From positions 1-40,000 of the forward strand of contig CAUJCU010000020.1 of the NCBI GenBank assembly GCA_963169745.1: 40,000 bases of DNA, written 5' to 3'. Origin of the DNA: Bacteroidota bacterium (GTDB lineage: Bacteria > Bacteroidota > Bacteroidia > UBA4408). The notes under the pieces are model-generated. The model searched no databases and was not told where the DNA came from. It worked only from the letters and a program-made list of their open reading frames with translations. Shown in pieces: positions 8,668 to 17,714 of this stretch; positions within the stretch are counted from its first letter, which is position 1, and every line of letters starts with the position of its first letter. The position numbers and the translations under genes were made by a program.

Positions 8668-8706
8668 AACCTGACATGGTAGGGATTGCCTGCTATGTCA
8701 GGTTTT
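8668..8706 (+). promoter_or_regulatory. Long perfect hairpin between atpE and atpF
   Basis: AACCTGACAT (8668-8677) pairs perfectly with ATGTCAGGTT (8695-8704). Inside it, GGTAGG (8678-8683) pairs with CCTGCT (8689-8694) with two G-T wobbles, leaving a GATTG loop. The total is about 16 stacked pairs. Only four Ts follow (8703-8706), so full termination is unlikely. A partial terminator, processing site or 3' stabiliser of atpE mRNA is more likely. Confidence 0.7.
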
Positions 8707-8739
8707 AAAAGAAATTTATAACATTTAACACCAAATAAA

Positions 8740-9234
8740 ATGAATTTAGTTAAACCGGAATTTGGTCTGATCTTTTGGATGTCAGTAACCTTTTTGATTG
8801 TATTTTTCTTGATGAAAAAATTTGCATGGGGACCTATTCTAAAAATGATTCATGAAAGAGAAGACTCAATTGAAAGCGCCCTTAATGCAGCCGAAAAAGC
8901 TAAAGAAGAAATACTGCAATTACAAAATAACAATGAAAAGTTATTAGCAGAAGCCCGATTAGAAAAAGACAAAATGCTGAAAGAGGCTCGCGAGATTAAA
9001 GAAACCATAATTAATGATGCCAAGGCAGCCGCTCAAAAAGAATCTCAAAGAATTATTGCTGAAGCGCAGAACAGTATTGCCAATGAGAAAATGGCGGCTA
9101 TTAACGAATTAAAAAGTCAGGTAGCCTTAATGTCGGTAGAGATTGCCGAAAAAATACTACGTAAAGATTTATCTAAAGATGAAAGTCAGAAAGCGTTGGT
9201 AGATACGCTTATAAAAGATATCAAATTGAATTAG
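8740..9234 (+). CDS. atpF: F0F1 ATP synthase subunit b
   Basis: This is the peripheral stalk subunit linking F0 to F1. The 164-residue protein has one N-terminal membrane helix (FGLIFWMSVTFLIVFFLMK, about 7-25). A long charged coiled coil rich in Ala, Glu and Lys follows (for example LNAAEKAKEEILQL), with a C-terminal segment for delta binding. Length is normal. It lies 87 bases after atpE, with the hairpin in between, and 23 bases before atpH. Confidence 0.95.
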   Translation: MNLVKPEFGLIFWMSVTFLIVFFLMKKFAWGPILKMIHEREDSIESALNAAEKAKEEILQLQNNNEKLLAEARLEKDKMLKEAREIKETIINDAKAAAQKESQRIIAEAQNSIANEKMAAINELKSQVALMSVEIAEKILRKDLSKDESQKALVDTLIKDIKLN

Positions 9235-9257
9235 TTCACTGCCCAATTAGGCTCCAC

Positions 9258-9800
9258 ATGAAAGGAAATAAAATTTCTAAAAGATACGCTCAGGCACTTT
9301 TTGGCATAGCTGCTAATGATACTGCTTTGGAGAAAATAAAAACCGATACTGACTTTATTGAAGAAGTTTGTCAGAGCCGTGATTTCAGGGTTATGTTGGG
9401 GAGTCCGGTAATTAAACCTTCAATAAAAAAAGAAATATTTAAAAGTATTTTTGAAAAGTCTATTGATCAAAACACGCTCCTGTATCTTTATTTACTTATT
9501 GACAACCGTAGAGAGGGTATGCTCGAGGATATATGCTTTAGTTTCAAGGAACTGTATGACAAGCATAAGCAAATTATAAGAGTATTTGTAAGTTCGGCCG
9601 TTAAATTAAGTGATAGTGAGCGTAAAGAGATTACAGAACTGGTTAAAAAAGCCACTCGAAATGAAGTTATTTTAAACGAAAGTATTAACGAAAATATCCT
9701 TGGAGGATTTATTTTAAGATATGGTGATACACAAATTGACAATAGTGTATCATCACAACTGACAAAAGTTAAACAACAACTAACACAAAGAATTCAATAA
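9258..9800 (+). CDS. atpH: F0F1 ATP synthase subunit delta
   Basis: Delta joins the b stalk to the top of the alpha/beta hexamer. The 180-residue protein begins KISKRYAQALFGIA, the family signature. It ends with the conserved C-terminal block NENILGGFILRYGDTQIDNSVSSQL (split here as ILGGFILRYGD and IDNSV). It is nine bases from atpA, which suggests translational coupling. Confidence 0.95.
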   Translation: MKGNKISKRYAQALFGIAANDTALEKIKTDTDFIEEVCQSRDFRVMLGSPVIKPSIKKEIFKSIFEKSIDQNTLLYLYLLIDNRREGMLEDICFSFKELYDKHKQIIRVFVSSAVKLSDSERKEITELVKKATRNEVILNESINENILGGFILRYGDTQIDNSVSSQLTKVKQQLTQRIQ

Positions 9801-9809
9801 TAAAACACC

Positions 9810-11390
9810 ATGGCAGAAGTAAAATCAGCAGAAATATCTGTAATTTTAAGACAACAATTAGCAGGTTATCGTACCGAAACAGAACTACAAGAAGTAGGAA
9901 CTGTATTGCAGGTAGGTGATGGTATTGCACGTATTTATGGCTTATCAAATGTGCAGTCAGGAGAGTTAATTGAGTTTGAAACCGGACTTAAGGGCATTGC
10001 TCTAAACCTTGAAGAAGATAATGTTGGAGCAGTATTACTGGGCTCTTCCGAAGGCATTAAAGAAGGGGCTGTAGTAAAACGCACACGCAGAATTGCTTCT
10101 ATTAATGTTGGGGAAGGTATGTTAGGTCGTGTGGTTGATACTTTAGGAAATCCAATTGATGGTAAAGGTGCCATTACGGGTCAAACATATGAAATGCCAA
10201 TAGAAAGAAAAGCACCGGGGGTAATTTACCGTCAGCCTGTAAATGAGCCTTTGCAAACCGGAATTAAAGCTATAGATGCTATGATTCCTATTGGTCGTGG
10301 ACAACGTGAGTTAATAATTGGCGACCGTCAAACCGGAAAAACAGCGGTGGCTATTGATACGATCATTAACCAAAAAGAATTTTACGAAGCCGGCCAACCG
10401 GTGTATTGTATTTATGTGGCCGTAGGACAAAAAGGTTCTACAGTTGCTAACGTACTTCGTGTGCTCGAAGAAAGAGGGGCTATGCCATATACCGTAATTG
10501 TTTCGGCTACTGCTTCTGATCCGGCTCCAATGCAGTTTTATGCTCCTTTTGCTGGTGCTGCTATTGGTGAATATTTTAGAGACTCCGGTCGTCCGGCTTT
10601 AATTATCTATGATGACTTATCGAAACAGGCTGTTGCCTATCGTGAGGTGTCCTTATTATTACGCAGACCTCCAGGCCGTGAAGCTTATCCAGGTGACGTG
10701 TTTTACTTACACAGCCGCCTTCTTGAGAGAGCAGCAAAAATTAATGCCTCTGATGATATTGCTAAAAATATGAACGATTTACCGGAATCAATAAAAGGCA
10801 TTGTAAAAGGCGGTGGCTCATTAACAGCACTACCCATTATTGAAACTCAGGCCGGTGACGTTTCTGCCTATATTCCTACTAACGTAATTTCTATTACCGA
10901 TGGGCAAATATTTTTAGAATCCAATTTATTTAACTCCGGGGTTCGTCCTGCAATTAACGTAGGTATCTCGGTTTCTCGAGTTGGTGGTAATGCCCAAATT
11001 AAATCAATGAAAAAAGTTGCTGGTACCTTAAAGCTCGACCAAGCCCAGTTCCGTGAATTAGAAGCATTTGCCAAATTTGGTTCAGACCTTGATGCTGCTA
11101 CTAAAGCGGTGTTAGATAAAGGAACACGAAATGTAGAAATACTAAAACAAGGCCAATACTCTCCTTTTCGTGTTGAACAACAAATTGCTATTATTTATGC
11201 CGGAGTAAAAGGCTTGTTGAGAGATGTTCCCGTAAATAAAGTAAAAGAATTTGAAGCCGATTTCTTAAGTATTCTAGAAGCCAAACATAAAAATGTACTG
11301 AACGATTTAAAAGCAGGTAAATTCACAGACGAACTTACCAATGTACTAGATACAGAAGCTAAAGAATTGTCAAAAAGATTTAAAGCCTGA
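9810..11390 (+). CDS. atpA: F0F1 ATP synthase subunit alpha
   Basis: Alpha supplies the non-catalytic nucleotide sites of the F1 head. The 526 residues hold the beta-barrel domain (about 25-95), Walker A GDRQTGKT (171-178), the [17 protein letters not shown] segment and the alpha signature [20 protein letters not shown]. The C-terminal helical domain includes [10 protein letters not shown]. Length and motifs are complete. The partner beta and epsilon genes are not adjacent. Confidence 0.98.
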   Translation: MAEVKSAEISVILRQQLAGYRTETELQEVGTVLQVGDGIARIYGLSNVQSGELIEFETGLKGIALNLEEDNVGAVLLGSSEGIKEGAVVKRTRRIASINVGEGMLGRVVDTLGNPIDGKGAITGQTYEMPIERKAPGVIYRQPVNEPLQTGIKAIDAMIPIGRGQRELIIGDRQTGKTAVAIDTIINQKEFYEAGQPVYCIYVAVGQKGSTVANVLRVLEERGAMPYTVIVSATASDPAPMQFYAPFAGAAIGEYFRDSGRPALIIYDDLSKQAVAYREVSLLLRRPPGREAYPGDVFYLHSRLLERAAKINASDDIAKNMNDLPESIKGIVKGGGSLTALPIIETQAGDVSAYIPTNVISITDGQIFLESNLFNSGVRPAINVGISVSRVGGNAQIKSMKKVAGTLKLDQAQFRELEAFAKFGSDLDAATKAVLDKGTRNVEILKQGQYSPFRVEQQIAIIYAGVKGLLRDVPVNKVKEFEADFLSILEAKHKNVLNDLKAGKFTDELTNVLDTEAKELSKRFKA

Positions 11391-11443
11391 TTGAAAATTA
11401 AGCGGTAGAAGTCCAAAATCTTTAACCTGAAAGTATAAACAAA

Positions 11444-12331
11444 ATGGCCAATTTAAAAGAAGTACGAAACCGAATAACCTCAGTAAGCTCTACCCAGCAA
11501 ATTACCAAAGCCATGAAAATGGTTTCGGCTGCCAAACTACGAAGGGCACAAGATGCAATATTGCAAATGAGACCCTATGCCAACAAGTTACAAGAAATAC
11601 TGCAAAATGTAAGTAATAGTGTTGGTGCTGATGAAGGTGGAAAATACGCCCAATCTTTAGAAGTTAAAAATGTATTATTAGTAGTTGTTTCTTCAAATAG
11701 AGGATTATGTGGTGCATTTAATATGAATGTGATAAAACGTGTAAACTACTTGGCTAAAAACGATTACAAAAATTGCAAAATTAGTGTTTTGTGCATTGGT
11801 AAAAAGGCCAATGATTTCTTCCGAAAATCAGAATATCGAATAGTTGGAACCGACTTGCCAAAGCGCTTAAACGAACTGTACGATCAACTTACTTTTGACA
11901 ATGTGTCGCCTGTTGCCGAAATGGTTATGAAATCTTTTGTTGATAAGCAGTTTGATAGAGTTGAAATAATTTACAATAAGTTTAAAAATGCTGCAGTACA
12001 AGAAGTAGTTACGGAGCAATTTTTACCTGTAATTCCACCTGCTACAACTGCAAATAAACAAAAACAAGGTATTGACTATATTTTTGAGCCTAATAAAGAA
12101 TCTATTGTACTGGATTTAATTCCTAAATCATTAAAAATACAGTTTTATAAAACTTTGCTTGACTCTCATGCCTCTGAACATGGTGCCCGAATGACCGCTA
12201 TGCATAAGGCTACCGATAATGCCGGGGCTCTTATTCGCGACTTGCGCTTAAGTTATAATAAAGCTCGACAGGCCGCTATTACCAATGAAATATTAGAAAT
12301 TGTTGGGGGCGCAGAAGCCCTGAAAGGATAA
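11444..12331 (+). CDS. atpG: F0F1 ATP synthase subunit gamma
   Basis: Gamma is the central rotor shaft. The 295-residue protein starts with the long coiled-coil helix NRITSVSSTQQITKAMKMVS and ends with the complementary helix TDNAGALIRDLRLSYNKARQ then AAITNEILEIVGGAEAL, both hallmarks. A Rossmann-like middle (VVSSNRGLCGAFN) lies between them. It closes the atp operon 53 bases after atpA and is followed at once by a terminator. Confidence 0.97.
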   Translation: MANLKEVRNRITSVSSTQQITKAMKMVSAAKLRRAQDAILQMRPYANKLQEILQNVSNSVGADEGGKYAQSLEVKNVLLVVVSSNRGLCGAFNMNVIKRVNYLAKNDYKNCKISVLCIGKKANDFFRKSEYRIVGTDLPKRLNELYDQLTFDNVSPVAEMVMKSFVDKQFDRVEIIYNKFKNAAVQEVVTEQFLPVIPPATTANKQKQGIDYIFEPNKESIVLDLIPKSLKIQFYKTLLDSHASEHGARMTAMHKATDNAGALIRDLRLSYNKARQAAITNEILEIVGGAEALKG

Positions 12332-12337
12332 ATGAAG

Positions 12338-12362
12338 AAAGCAGCTTAATCGCTGCTTTTTT
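12338..12362 (+). terminator. Rho-independent terminator of the atp operon
   Basis: AAAGCAGC (12338-12345) pairs with GCTGCTTT (12352-12359) around TTAATC, followed by more Ts. It starts seven bases after the atpG stop and marks the operon end. Confidence 0.9.
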
Positions 12363-12446
12363 CATTTTAACAGAGACTAAATTCAGATAGGTCTATTTTA
12401 TATAATGAACCCAAATGGGTACTGTTTTTTTAATTGTTTATTTTTT

Positions 12447-12454
12447 TATATTTG
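12447..12454 (+). promoter_or_regulatory. -7 promoter box of the first T9SS cargo gene
   Basis: TATATTTG matches TAnnTTTG exactly and lies 58 bases before the ATG at 12513. No TTG sits at the usual -33 distance; the nearest is only ten bases upstream of the box. It follows the atp terminator. Confidence 0.55.
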
Positions 12455-12512
12455 CCCTACTCTTCAAAAAAGAAAGAGAAATTAATTATCCATAATTCAA
12501 TTTAAAAATAAA

Positions 12513-13691
12513 ATGAAAAAAATCTACTTATTAGCATTAACAACGGTTGTTGCCTTGGGTGCACAGGCACAAAGCCTTACTACCAAGCCGGGTGACCGTT
12601 ACAAAATGGACGCCAACGAAGTGCTGAATCAGAGAAAACACAATGCACAAAATGTTTCACGTCAAGACTGGCCATTCTATATGGATCATAGTACAGCTAA
12701 TTACGATGATGGTTTTTATGTTTGGAGGTATAATTCTTTGTACACTGCTGCTGATACCGGTATTAATTTTGTAGGACTTTCATTGAATAAAGTTGCCGGA
12801 TTTACTGATCCTAGTGACCCTAGCAGTTCATTAGTTGACTCTACTACCTTTGGTTACGCAACGGCATATCCATCAAATATCGGAATTAGAGTTGATACTA
12901 TTTTCGTTCAAATTACACATGAAAACAACAGTGGGAATTATGATTACTTTAACATGCAAATAGTTAAGTTAACTGGAAAAGCTCCTGCTTCTGCTAACGG
13001 AACTCCTGCTATGGTATATTGGGAAGGAAAGGACAGTTCAAATGTATCCTTAAGCTCTGGAGGTAATTGGTTAGGGAATGGCGCAGCTGTCATTTTATCT
13101 TATACACCTCAACCCGATTTTATGGGTGCTGCCCCGGGTACACAAATTGGAGTTATATTTAATTATGTTGATGCATCTAAAACTGACACTCTTGGCGTTT
13201 TGGCAGGTTACATGAAAGACCCTAGTGACCCAAACAAAGCAGCAAAAAGTGAATACAGAACTTCATACATGAGATACCCTCCAATGATACCGAATGTAAC
13301 TCCAAACTCTAACATTGGCTATGGTTCTCCTGTTGGCTCCAGTGGATGGTTTGAAGCACAAAATTGGGGTATTTGGGCTTATGTAACTGTTGGAACAGGT
13401 GTAAACGGATTTAATGAAAACTCTAAAAATGGATTTAGAATTTTAGATTCTTATCCAAATCCATCAAGCGAAGTAACTCAAATTCGTTATCAGCTTGGAA
13501 CAACTAGTAATGTATCTGTTGTAGTTACAGATATTATTGGTAAAGTTGTTTATGAAAATCAAATTTCAAATCAACAAGCCGGTGAACACATGTTAAATTT
13601 GGGAACTGATCAGTTAAAAAATGGAGTATATACCTATACTTTCTATGCTAACGATGCTTCAATTAGCAAAAGATTTGTTGTACAACACTAA
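12513..13691 (+). CDS. Secreted protein with T9SS type A sorting domain, unknown function
   Basis: The 392-residue protein has a signal peptide (MKKIYLLALTTVVALGAQAQ, cleavage about 20). It ends in a T9SS type A tail of about 75 residues (ILDSYPNPSSEVTQIRY, then IIGKVVYEN and NGVYTYTFYAND) that should send it through the type IX system to the surface. The region between shows no enzyme motif I recognise; it is rich in aromatic residues, Gly, Ser and Asp and is probably beta-stranded. It is a paralogue of the next gene. Shared blocks include HENNSG, DTLGVLAGY against DTFGLAAGY, and YRTSYMRYPP against YKNSFLRYPP. The pair also shares the same order of elements. Its own promoter and terminator suggest separate transcription from the atp genes. 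Confidence 0.9.
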   Translation: MKKIYLLALTTVVALGAQAQSLTTKPGDRYKMDANEVLNQRKHNAQNVSRQDWPFYMDHSTANYDDGFYVWRYNSLYTAADTGINFVGLSLNKVAGFTDPSDPSSSLVDSTTFGYATAYPSNIGIRVDTIFVQITHENNSGNYDYFNMQIVKLTGKAPASANGTPAMVYWEGKDSSNVSLSSGGNWLGNGAAVILSYTPQPDFMGAAPGTQIGVIFNYVDASKTDTLGVLAGYMKDPSDPNKAAKSEYRTSYMRYPPMIPNVTPNSNIGYGSPVGSSGWFEAQNWGIWAYVTVGTGVNGFNENSKNGFRILDSYPNPSSEVTQIRYQLGTTSNVSVVVTDIIGKVVYENQISNQQAGEHMLNLGTDQLKNGVYTYTFYANDASISKRFVVQH

Positions 13692-13711
13692 TTGATTTAC
13701 TATTTTTTTCT

Positions 13712-13747
13712 AAAAAGAGGGGCTTATAAGAAGCCCCTCTTTCTTTT
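13712..13747 (+). terminator. Rho-independent terminator between the two cargo genes
   Basis: AGAGGGGCTT (13716-13725) pairs perfectly with AAGCCCCTCT (13731-13740) around ATAAG, with A residues before and a T-rich tail after. It ends the first cargo transcript just before the -7 box of the second. Confidence 0.92.
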
Positions 13748-13754
13748 ATATTTG
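13747..13754 (+). promoter_or_regulatory. -7 promoter box of the second T9SS cargo gene
   Basis: TATATTTG matches TAnnTTTG exactly and ends only 17 bases before the ATG at 13772. The predicted leader is therefore about 10 bases. The box begins within the T-tail of the preceding terminator. No -33 TTG is visible. Confidence 0.55.
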
Positions 13755-13771
13755 CTGAAACTTAAATTCTT

Positions 13772-14890
13772 ATGAAAAAAATATTTACAATATTGTTTCT
13801 AACATTAGGATTAACCTCCACCAAGGCACAAATAAATATAGGTCCTATAAGAACTCAAGCACCGCAACCATCAAATTTAAACACGAGCAGCCGTGCCAGT
13901 ACAAACCTATATATTGATTACTCTTACTTAAACGGAGACCCAACAAGCACACGTTGGAGCCTGAATAGTTATTATACAGGTATTGATTCCTCTGTAAATT
14001 ATATAGGTGTTGCCTTTGATAATATTTGCGGGTATTATGATTATGCAAATTATGCCTCAACTATTGTTGATGCTGAAGATTTGGGCTTTAGCAGTGAGTA
14101 CCCCAATGATGTTTTGTTACGTTACGATTCCTTACTGGTATTTATAGCTCACGAAAACAACTCGGGTGTAGCCGATACTATAATTGCACAGCTTAACACA
14201 CTTAATACAGACAATACTATATCTTCAAATATGGTATGGGCAGATAGTGTCATTACCAGCACCGGGCTTTCTCCAGGAAACACATGGAGTAACGGCATTA
14301 ATTCCTTTTATTTTATGCGCTTTTATGTAGGCTACAATACTACAGCTGGTGAAAAATTAGGAGCTGTTTTTCGTTATTTAAATCATAATAAAACCGATAC
14401 TTTTGGCTTAGCTGCGGGCTATGTTCCTTCAGCAATGGGAGGCTATAGTGCACAACAAAGCAATTATAAAAACTCGTTCCTTCGCTATCCACCTTTCATT
14501 TCATCAATTGCCAGAAACTCTGATATTCAACTTGTAGGTGGGGGATATTTAGCCGGACAGAATTGGGTGGTAATTCCGCGCGCAGAAGTTTATAATACAT
14601 CTATGGGTATTCTTTCGGCAAAAGGAAATTTAGAAGTGCTCAAGGTGTTTCCCAACCCTGCCGATAAGTTATTGCATGTTGAAGTAAATGATGATGGCTT
14701 GAACGAGAAGATTCAAATTACGCTATGTGATATACAAGGGAAGCAAGTCTATACTTTTGCAGATTTACCTCAAACCTTAGGTATTTATCGTTCTGAACTT
14801 GATTGTGGTGCTTTAGCACAAGGATTGTATCAAGTAATTATTAGCTGTGGTTCAAAAATTTATACCCAGCGCATACATATTGTGCACTAA
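13772..14890 (+). CDS. Secreted protein with T9SS type A sorting domain, paralogue of the preceding gene
   Basis: The 372-residue protein has a signal peptide (MKKIFTILFLTLGLTSTKAQ). It carries the same uncharacterised core as its neighbour, with HENNSG, KTDTFGLAAGY and FLRYPPFISSIARNSDI. It ends in a T9SS type A tail (LKVFPNPADKLLHVEV, then DIQGKQVYTF and LAQGLYQVII). It should be secreted and anchored or released at the surface by PorU/PorV. The pair looks like an old tandem duplication, because only short blocks remain alike. Its stop codon overlaps that of the convergent mlaF gene by four bases (14887-14890), and no terminator separates them. Confidence 0.9.
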   Translation: MKKIFTILFLTLGLTSTKAQINIGPIRTQAPQPSNLNTSSRASTNLYIDYSYLNGDPTSTRWSLNSYYTGIDSSVNYIGVAFDNICGYYDYANYASTIVDAEDLGFSSEYPNDVLLRYDSLLVFIAHENNSGVADTIIAQLNTLNTDNTISSNMVWADSVITSTGLSPGNTWSNGINSFYFMRFYVGYNTTAGEKLGAVFRYLNHNKTDTFGLAAGYVPSAMGGYSAQQSNYKNSFLRYPPFISSIARNSDIQLVGGGYLAGQNWVVIPRAEVYNTSMGILSAKGNLEVLKVFPNPADKLLHVEVNDDGLNEKIQITLCDIQGKQVYTFADLPQTLGIYRSELDCGALAQGLYQVIISCGSKIYTQRIHIVH

Positions 14891-15654
14891 TAGCCATGAT
14901 GGCTTAAACTTTGTTTGAGTTTTTTCATAAACTCTGAGGCATATACAAAATTATTGAGTTCCACACTGTCGGTGCGCATTATTTCTTCGCGATGGCCCTG
15001 CCAGTTTATCTCACCTTTGTATAAAAAAGAAATATTATCACCTATTTCCATTACCGAGTTCATATCATGGGTAATAACAACTGTAGTTATATTTAGCTCT
15101 TCGGTTAGTTCGTAAATTAAGTTATCTATTAAAATAGATGTTTTGGGATCTAACCCCGAATTGGGTTCATCGCAAAACAAGTACTTGGGACTAGCTGCAA
15201 TAGCACGGGCTATGGCTACTCGTTTTTTCATTCCTCCACTAATCTCGGCCGGAAATAATTTATGTGCTGTTTGTAAGTTTACCCTCTCTAAGCAAAAATC
15301 AGCTCTATCTTTTTGTTCGGCTAATGTCATATTGGTAAACATGCCTAATGGGAACATCACATTTTCTTCTACCGTCAAAGAATCAAAAAGTGCTCCGCCC
15401 TGAAACAACATACCAATTTCCTTACGTATTTCCTTACGCTCTTCAAACTTCATATTGCTAAAGTTACGTCCTTCATATATAACAGAACCGCTGTCGGGAT
15501 GAAATAAACCAACCATTGTTTTTAAAAGTACTGTTTTCCCAGAACCGCTTTCACCAATTATTAAATTGGTTTTCCCTTTTTCAAAAGTTACATTAATGTC
15601 CTTTAAAACAGATTTACCATTGAAAGATTTATATATATTCTTAACCTCAATCAC
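14887..15654 (-). CDS. mlaF: ABC transporter ATP-binding protein, MlaF type
   Basis: This is the ATPase of a lipid transport system that moves phospholipid between the membranes. The 255 residues include Walker A GESGSGKT (34-41), the Q-loop LFQGGALFDSLTV (84-96), signature ISGGMKKRVAIARAI (138-152), Walker B YLFCDEP (158-164) and the switch His in VVITHD. The Q-loop wording and the GMKKR signature are typical of MlaF rather than other ATPases. It starts at GTG 15654, which overlaps the mlaE stop (GTGA), so the two are translationally coupled. The periplasmic MCE protein is not next to it. Confidence 0.92.
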   Translation of the reverse strand: MIEVKNIYKSFNGKSVLKDINVTFEKGKTNLIIGESGSGKTVLLKTMVGLFHPDSGSVIYEGRNFSNMKFEERKEIRKEIGMLFQGGALFDSLTVEENVMFPLGMFTNMTLAEQKDRADFCLERVNLQTAHKLFPAEISGGMKKRVAIARAIAASPKYLFCDEPNSGLDPKTSILIDNLIYELTEELNITTVVITHDMNSVMEIGDNISFLYKGEINWQGHREEIMRTDSVELNNFVYASEFMKKLKQSLSHHGY

Positions 15655-16391
15655 GACAATAAAATTTGCGTTAAAATGAAGTTAAACAATAAAATTACAA
15701 TACTGCTGTAAACAACGGCATTAGTACTACTTTTACCTACCTCTAGTGCACCTCCTTGTGTATAGTAGCCATGATAAGCACTTACTGAGGTAATAATAAA
15801 AGCAAAAAACAAGGTTTTAATAAGAGCATAGGTTACATTATAGGGCCTAAAATCGTATTGAATACCATAAATAAATTGATAGGAAGTAACAGCTCCTGTC
15901 ATTGTTCCTCCTATTAGTCCACCCAATAATGACAAAAACATACTAATTACAATTAAGAAGGGATTTATAAACACGGCTGCTACTATTTTGGGTAAAATCA
16001 AGTACGCTTTTGAATTTATTCCCATAATTTCTAAAGCATCTATTTGTTCAGTTACTTTCATTGTCCCAATTTCAGAAGCAATGTTTGAGCCAACTTTCCC
16101 GGCTAATATAAGACTTACAATTGTTGGCGAAAATTCAAGAATAATAGAATCGCGCGAGGCAACTCCAACAGCATACAAAGGAATCCATGGGCTTTCAAAA
16201 CCAAAAGCCGACTGAATGGTTATTACAGCACCCATAAAAACAGAAATAATAAGTACTATGCCTAATGAGCCAATACCCAAATTATCAATCTCTTTTACAA
16301 ACTGATTACGATAAATACTCCATTTCTCAGGTTTACTAAAAACCCGTACCATCATTATATAATAACGCCCAATGTGAAAAAACCAATTCAT
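15651..16391 (-). CDS. mlaE: MlaE-family ABC transporter permease
   Basis: This is the membrane subunit of the MlaFE lipid transporter. It has about 246 residues with an amphipathic N-terminal interface helix, then five or six membrane helices. Family motifs are VFMGAVITIQSAFGF, LILAGKVGSNIASEIGTM, VTEQIDALEIMGIN and an ending in ILLFNFILTQILL. ATG 16391 gives an N-terminus (MNWFFHIGRYYIMMVRVFSK) like other MlaE proteins; a GTG at 16400 is also in frame. A perfect minus-strand -7 box, TACTTTTG, sits at 16407-16400, so near the ATG that the mRNA would be almost leaderless; this may be chance. The gene overlaps mlaF by four bases. Confidence 0.92.
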   Translation of the reverse strand: MNWFFHIGRYYIMMVRVFSKPEKWSIYRNQFVKEIDNLGIGSLGIVLIISVFMGAVITIQSAFGFESPWIPLYAVGVASRDSIILEFSPTIVSLILAGKVGSNIASEIGTMKVTEQIDALEIMGINSKAYLILPKIVAAVFINPFLIVISMFLSLLGGLIGGTMTGAVTSYQFIYGIQYDFRPYNVTYALIKTLFFAFIITSVSAYHGYYTQGGALEVGKSSTNAVVYSSIVILLFNFILTQILLS

Positions 16392-16555
16392 ATAAGGCAC
16401 AAAAGTAATGAAATGTTCAGAGCTGTAAAATACCTTTGTTGAAAGTCTCTTGTTTTTTTACTTTCTGAATGAATGTCTTGGCTCAAAATTATTAAATTGC
16501 TCTTAAAATTATAAACTATTCAGTTAATTTGCAGTTTCAAGAAAAGAAAACTATT

Positions 16556-17713
16556 ATGAGTAAGACAATTGGTATCGTTGGCGCTGGAGCTATGGGTTCA
16601 GGAATTGCACAAGTGGCTGCAAGTTGTGGTAATCGGGTATTTTTATATGACGCACAACCGGCTATGCTTCCTAAAGCAATGGCCGAAATGGAACATTCCT
16701 TACAAAAGTTGGTTGAAAAAAATAAAATCAGTTTAACCCAAAAAGAAATTACGCTACAAGCAGTTTCTCTTTGTCAGGATTTACATGAGTTTAGAGCTTG
16801 CGACTTGATTATTGAAGCCATTGTTGAAGATTTGAATATTAAAAAAGATTTATTTACTCGAATGGAGCAAATCGTTAATCCTGAATGTATTTTAGCCAGC
16901 AATACCTCATCCTTGTCTATTGCCTCCATAGCAGCTGCTTGTAGCAAAAAAGAGCGTGTTATTGGAATTCACTTTTTTAATCCGCCTATTCTTATGCCTT
17001 TGGTTGAAATTATTCCGGCATTAACCACTTCTGAGGATACGTTTTTAGAAAGCCGTGAAATTATTACATCATGGCAAAAAACCACAGTAAAAGCTAAAGA
17101 TACACCGGGGTTTATTGTAAATCGTTTGGCCCGCCCTTTTTATGGCGAAGCAATAAAAATTTATGAAGAAGGCCTAGCCGACTTTGCAACTATAGATTAC
17201 GCTATGAAAACTCATGGTAGCTTTAAAATGGGTCCTTTTGAGCTTATGGATTTTATTGGGAATGATGTTAATTATAGAGTTACTGAAACAGTATGGCATC
17301 AATTTTTTTATGATGCCCGCTACCGCCCTTCTCTAACTCAAAAAAGATTATTCGAATCGGGTTTGTATGGTCGAAAAACAGGAAAAGGTTATTATAATTA
17401 TCAATACCCTGAAAACTACACACCCAATACTGATGAATCATTAACGCAGCAAATATTTATGCGAATAATGGCAATGTTGATTAATGAAGCTGCTGAAGCC
17501 TTATTTTTACAAATTGGAAGTCGTGACGATTTAGATATGGCCATGGTTAAAGGTGTAAACTACAAGCTAGGTTTACTGAAATGGGCTGATGAAATAGGGT
17601 TAAATAACATACTAGAGAAATTAACCGAAATGTATGAATGGTATGGCGATGACCGATATCGCCCCAGCACCCTGTTAAAGAAAAAAGTAAGAGAAGGAAG
17701 TAATTTTTATTAG
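16556..17713 (+). CDS. 3-hydroxyacyl-CoA dehydrogenase (PaaH/3-hydroxybutyryl-CoA type) with two C-terminal domains
   Basis: The 385-residue enzyme oxidises an L-3-hydroxyacyl-CoA with NAD. The Rossmann motif GAGAMGSG starts at Gly9, the acidic end of beta 2 is YDAQ, and the catalytic histidine is in GIHFFNPP. A first 3HCDH C-terminal domain (FIVNRLARPFYGEAIK to GRKTGKGYYNY) is followed by a second one (MLINEAAEALFLQ to MYEWYGDDRYRPS). Two such domains mark PaaH-like enzymes used for hydroxybutyryl- or hydroxyadipyl-CoA; which substrate applies here is unknown, and no thiolase or enoyl hydratase is nearby. A TTG 27 bases upstream is in frame, but ATG 16556 begins at the conserved IGIVGAG. Its stop lies one base from the stop of the convergent next gene. 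Confidence 0.9.
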   Translation: MSKTIGIVGAGAMGSGIAQVAASCGNRVFLYDAQPAMLPKAMAEMEHSLQKLVEKNKISLTQKEITLQAVSLCQDLHEFRACDLIIEAIVEDLNIKKDLFTRMEQIVNPECILASNTSSLSIASIAAACSKKERVIGIHFFNPPILMPLVEIIPALTTSEDTFLESREIITSWQKTTVKAKDTPGFIVNRLARPFYGEAIKIYEEGLADFATIDYAMKTHGSFKMGPFELMDFIGNDVNYRVTETVWHQFFYDARYRPSLTQKRLFESGLYGRKTGKGYYNYQYPENYTPNTDESLTQQIFMRIMAMLINEAAEALFLQIGSRDDLDMAMVKGVNYKLGLLKWADEIGLNNILEKLTEMYEWYGDDRYRPSTLLKKKVREGSNFY

Positions 17714-17714
17714 G

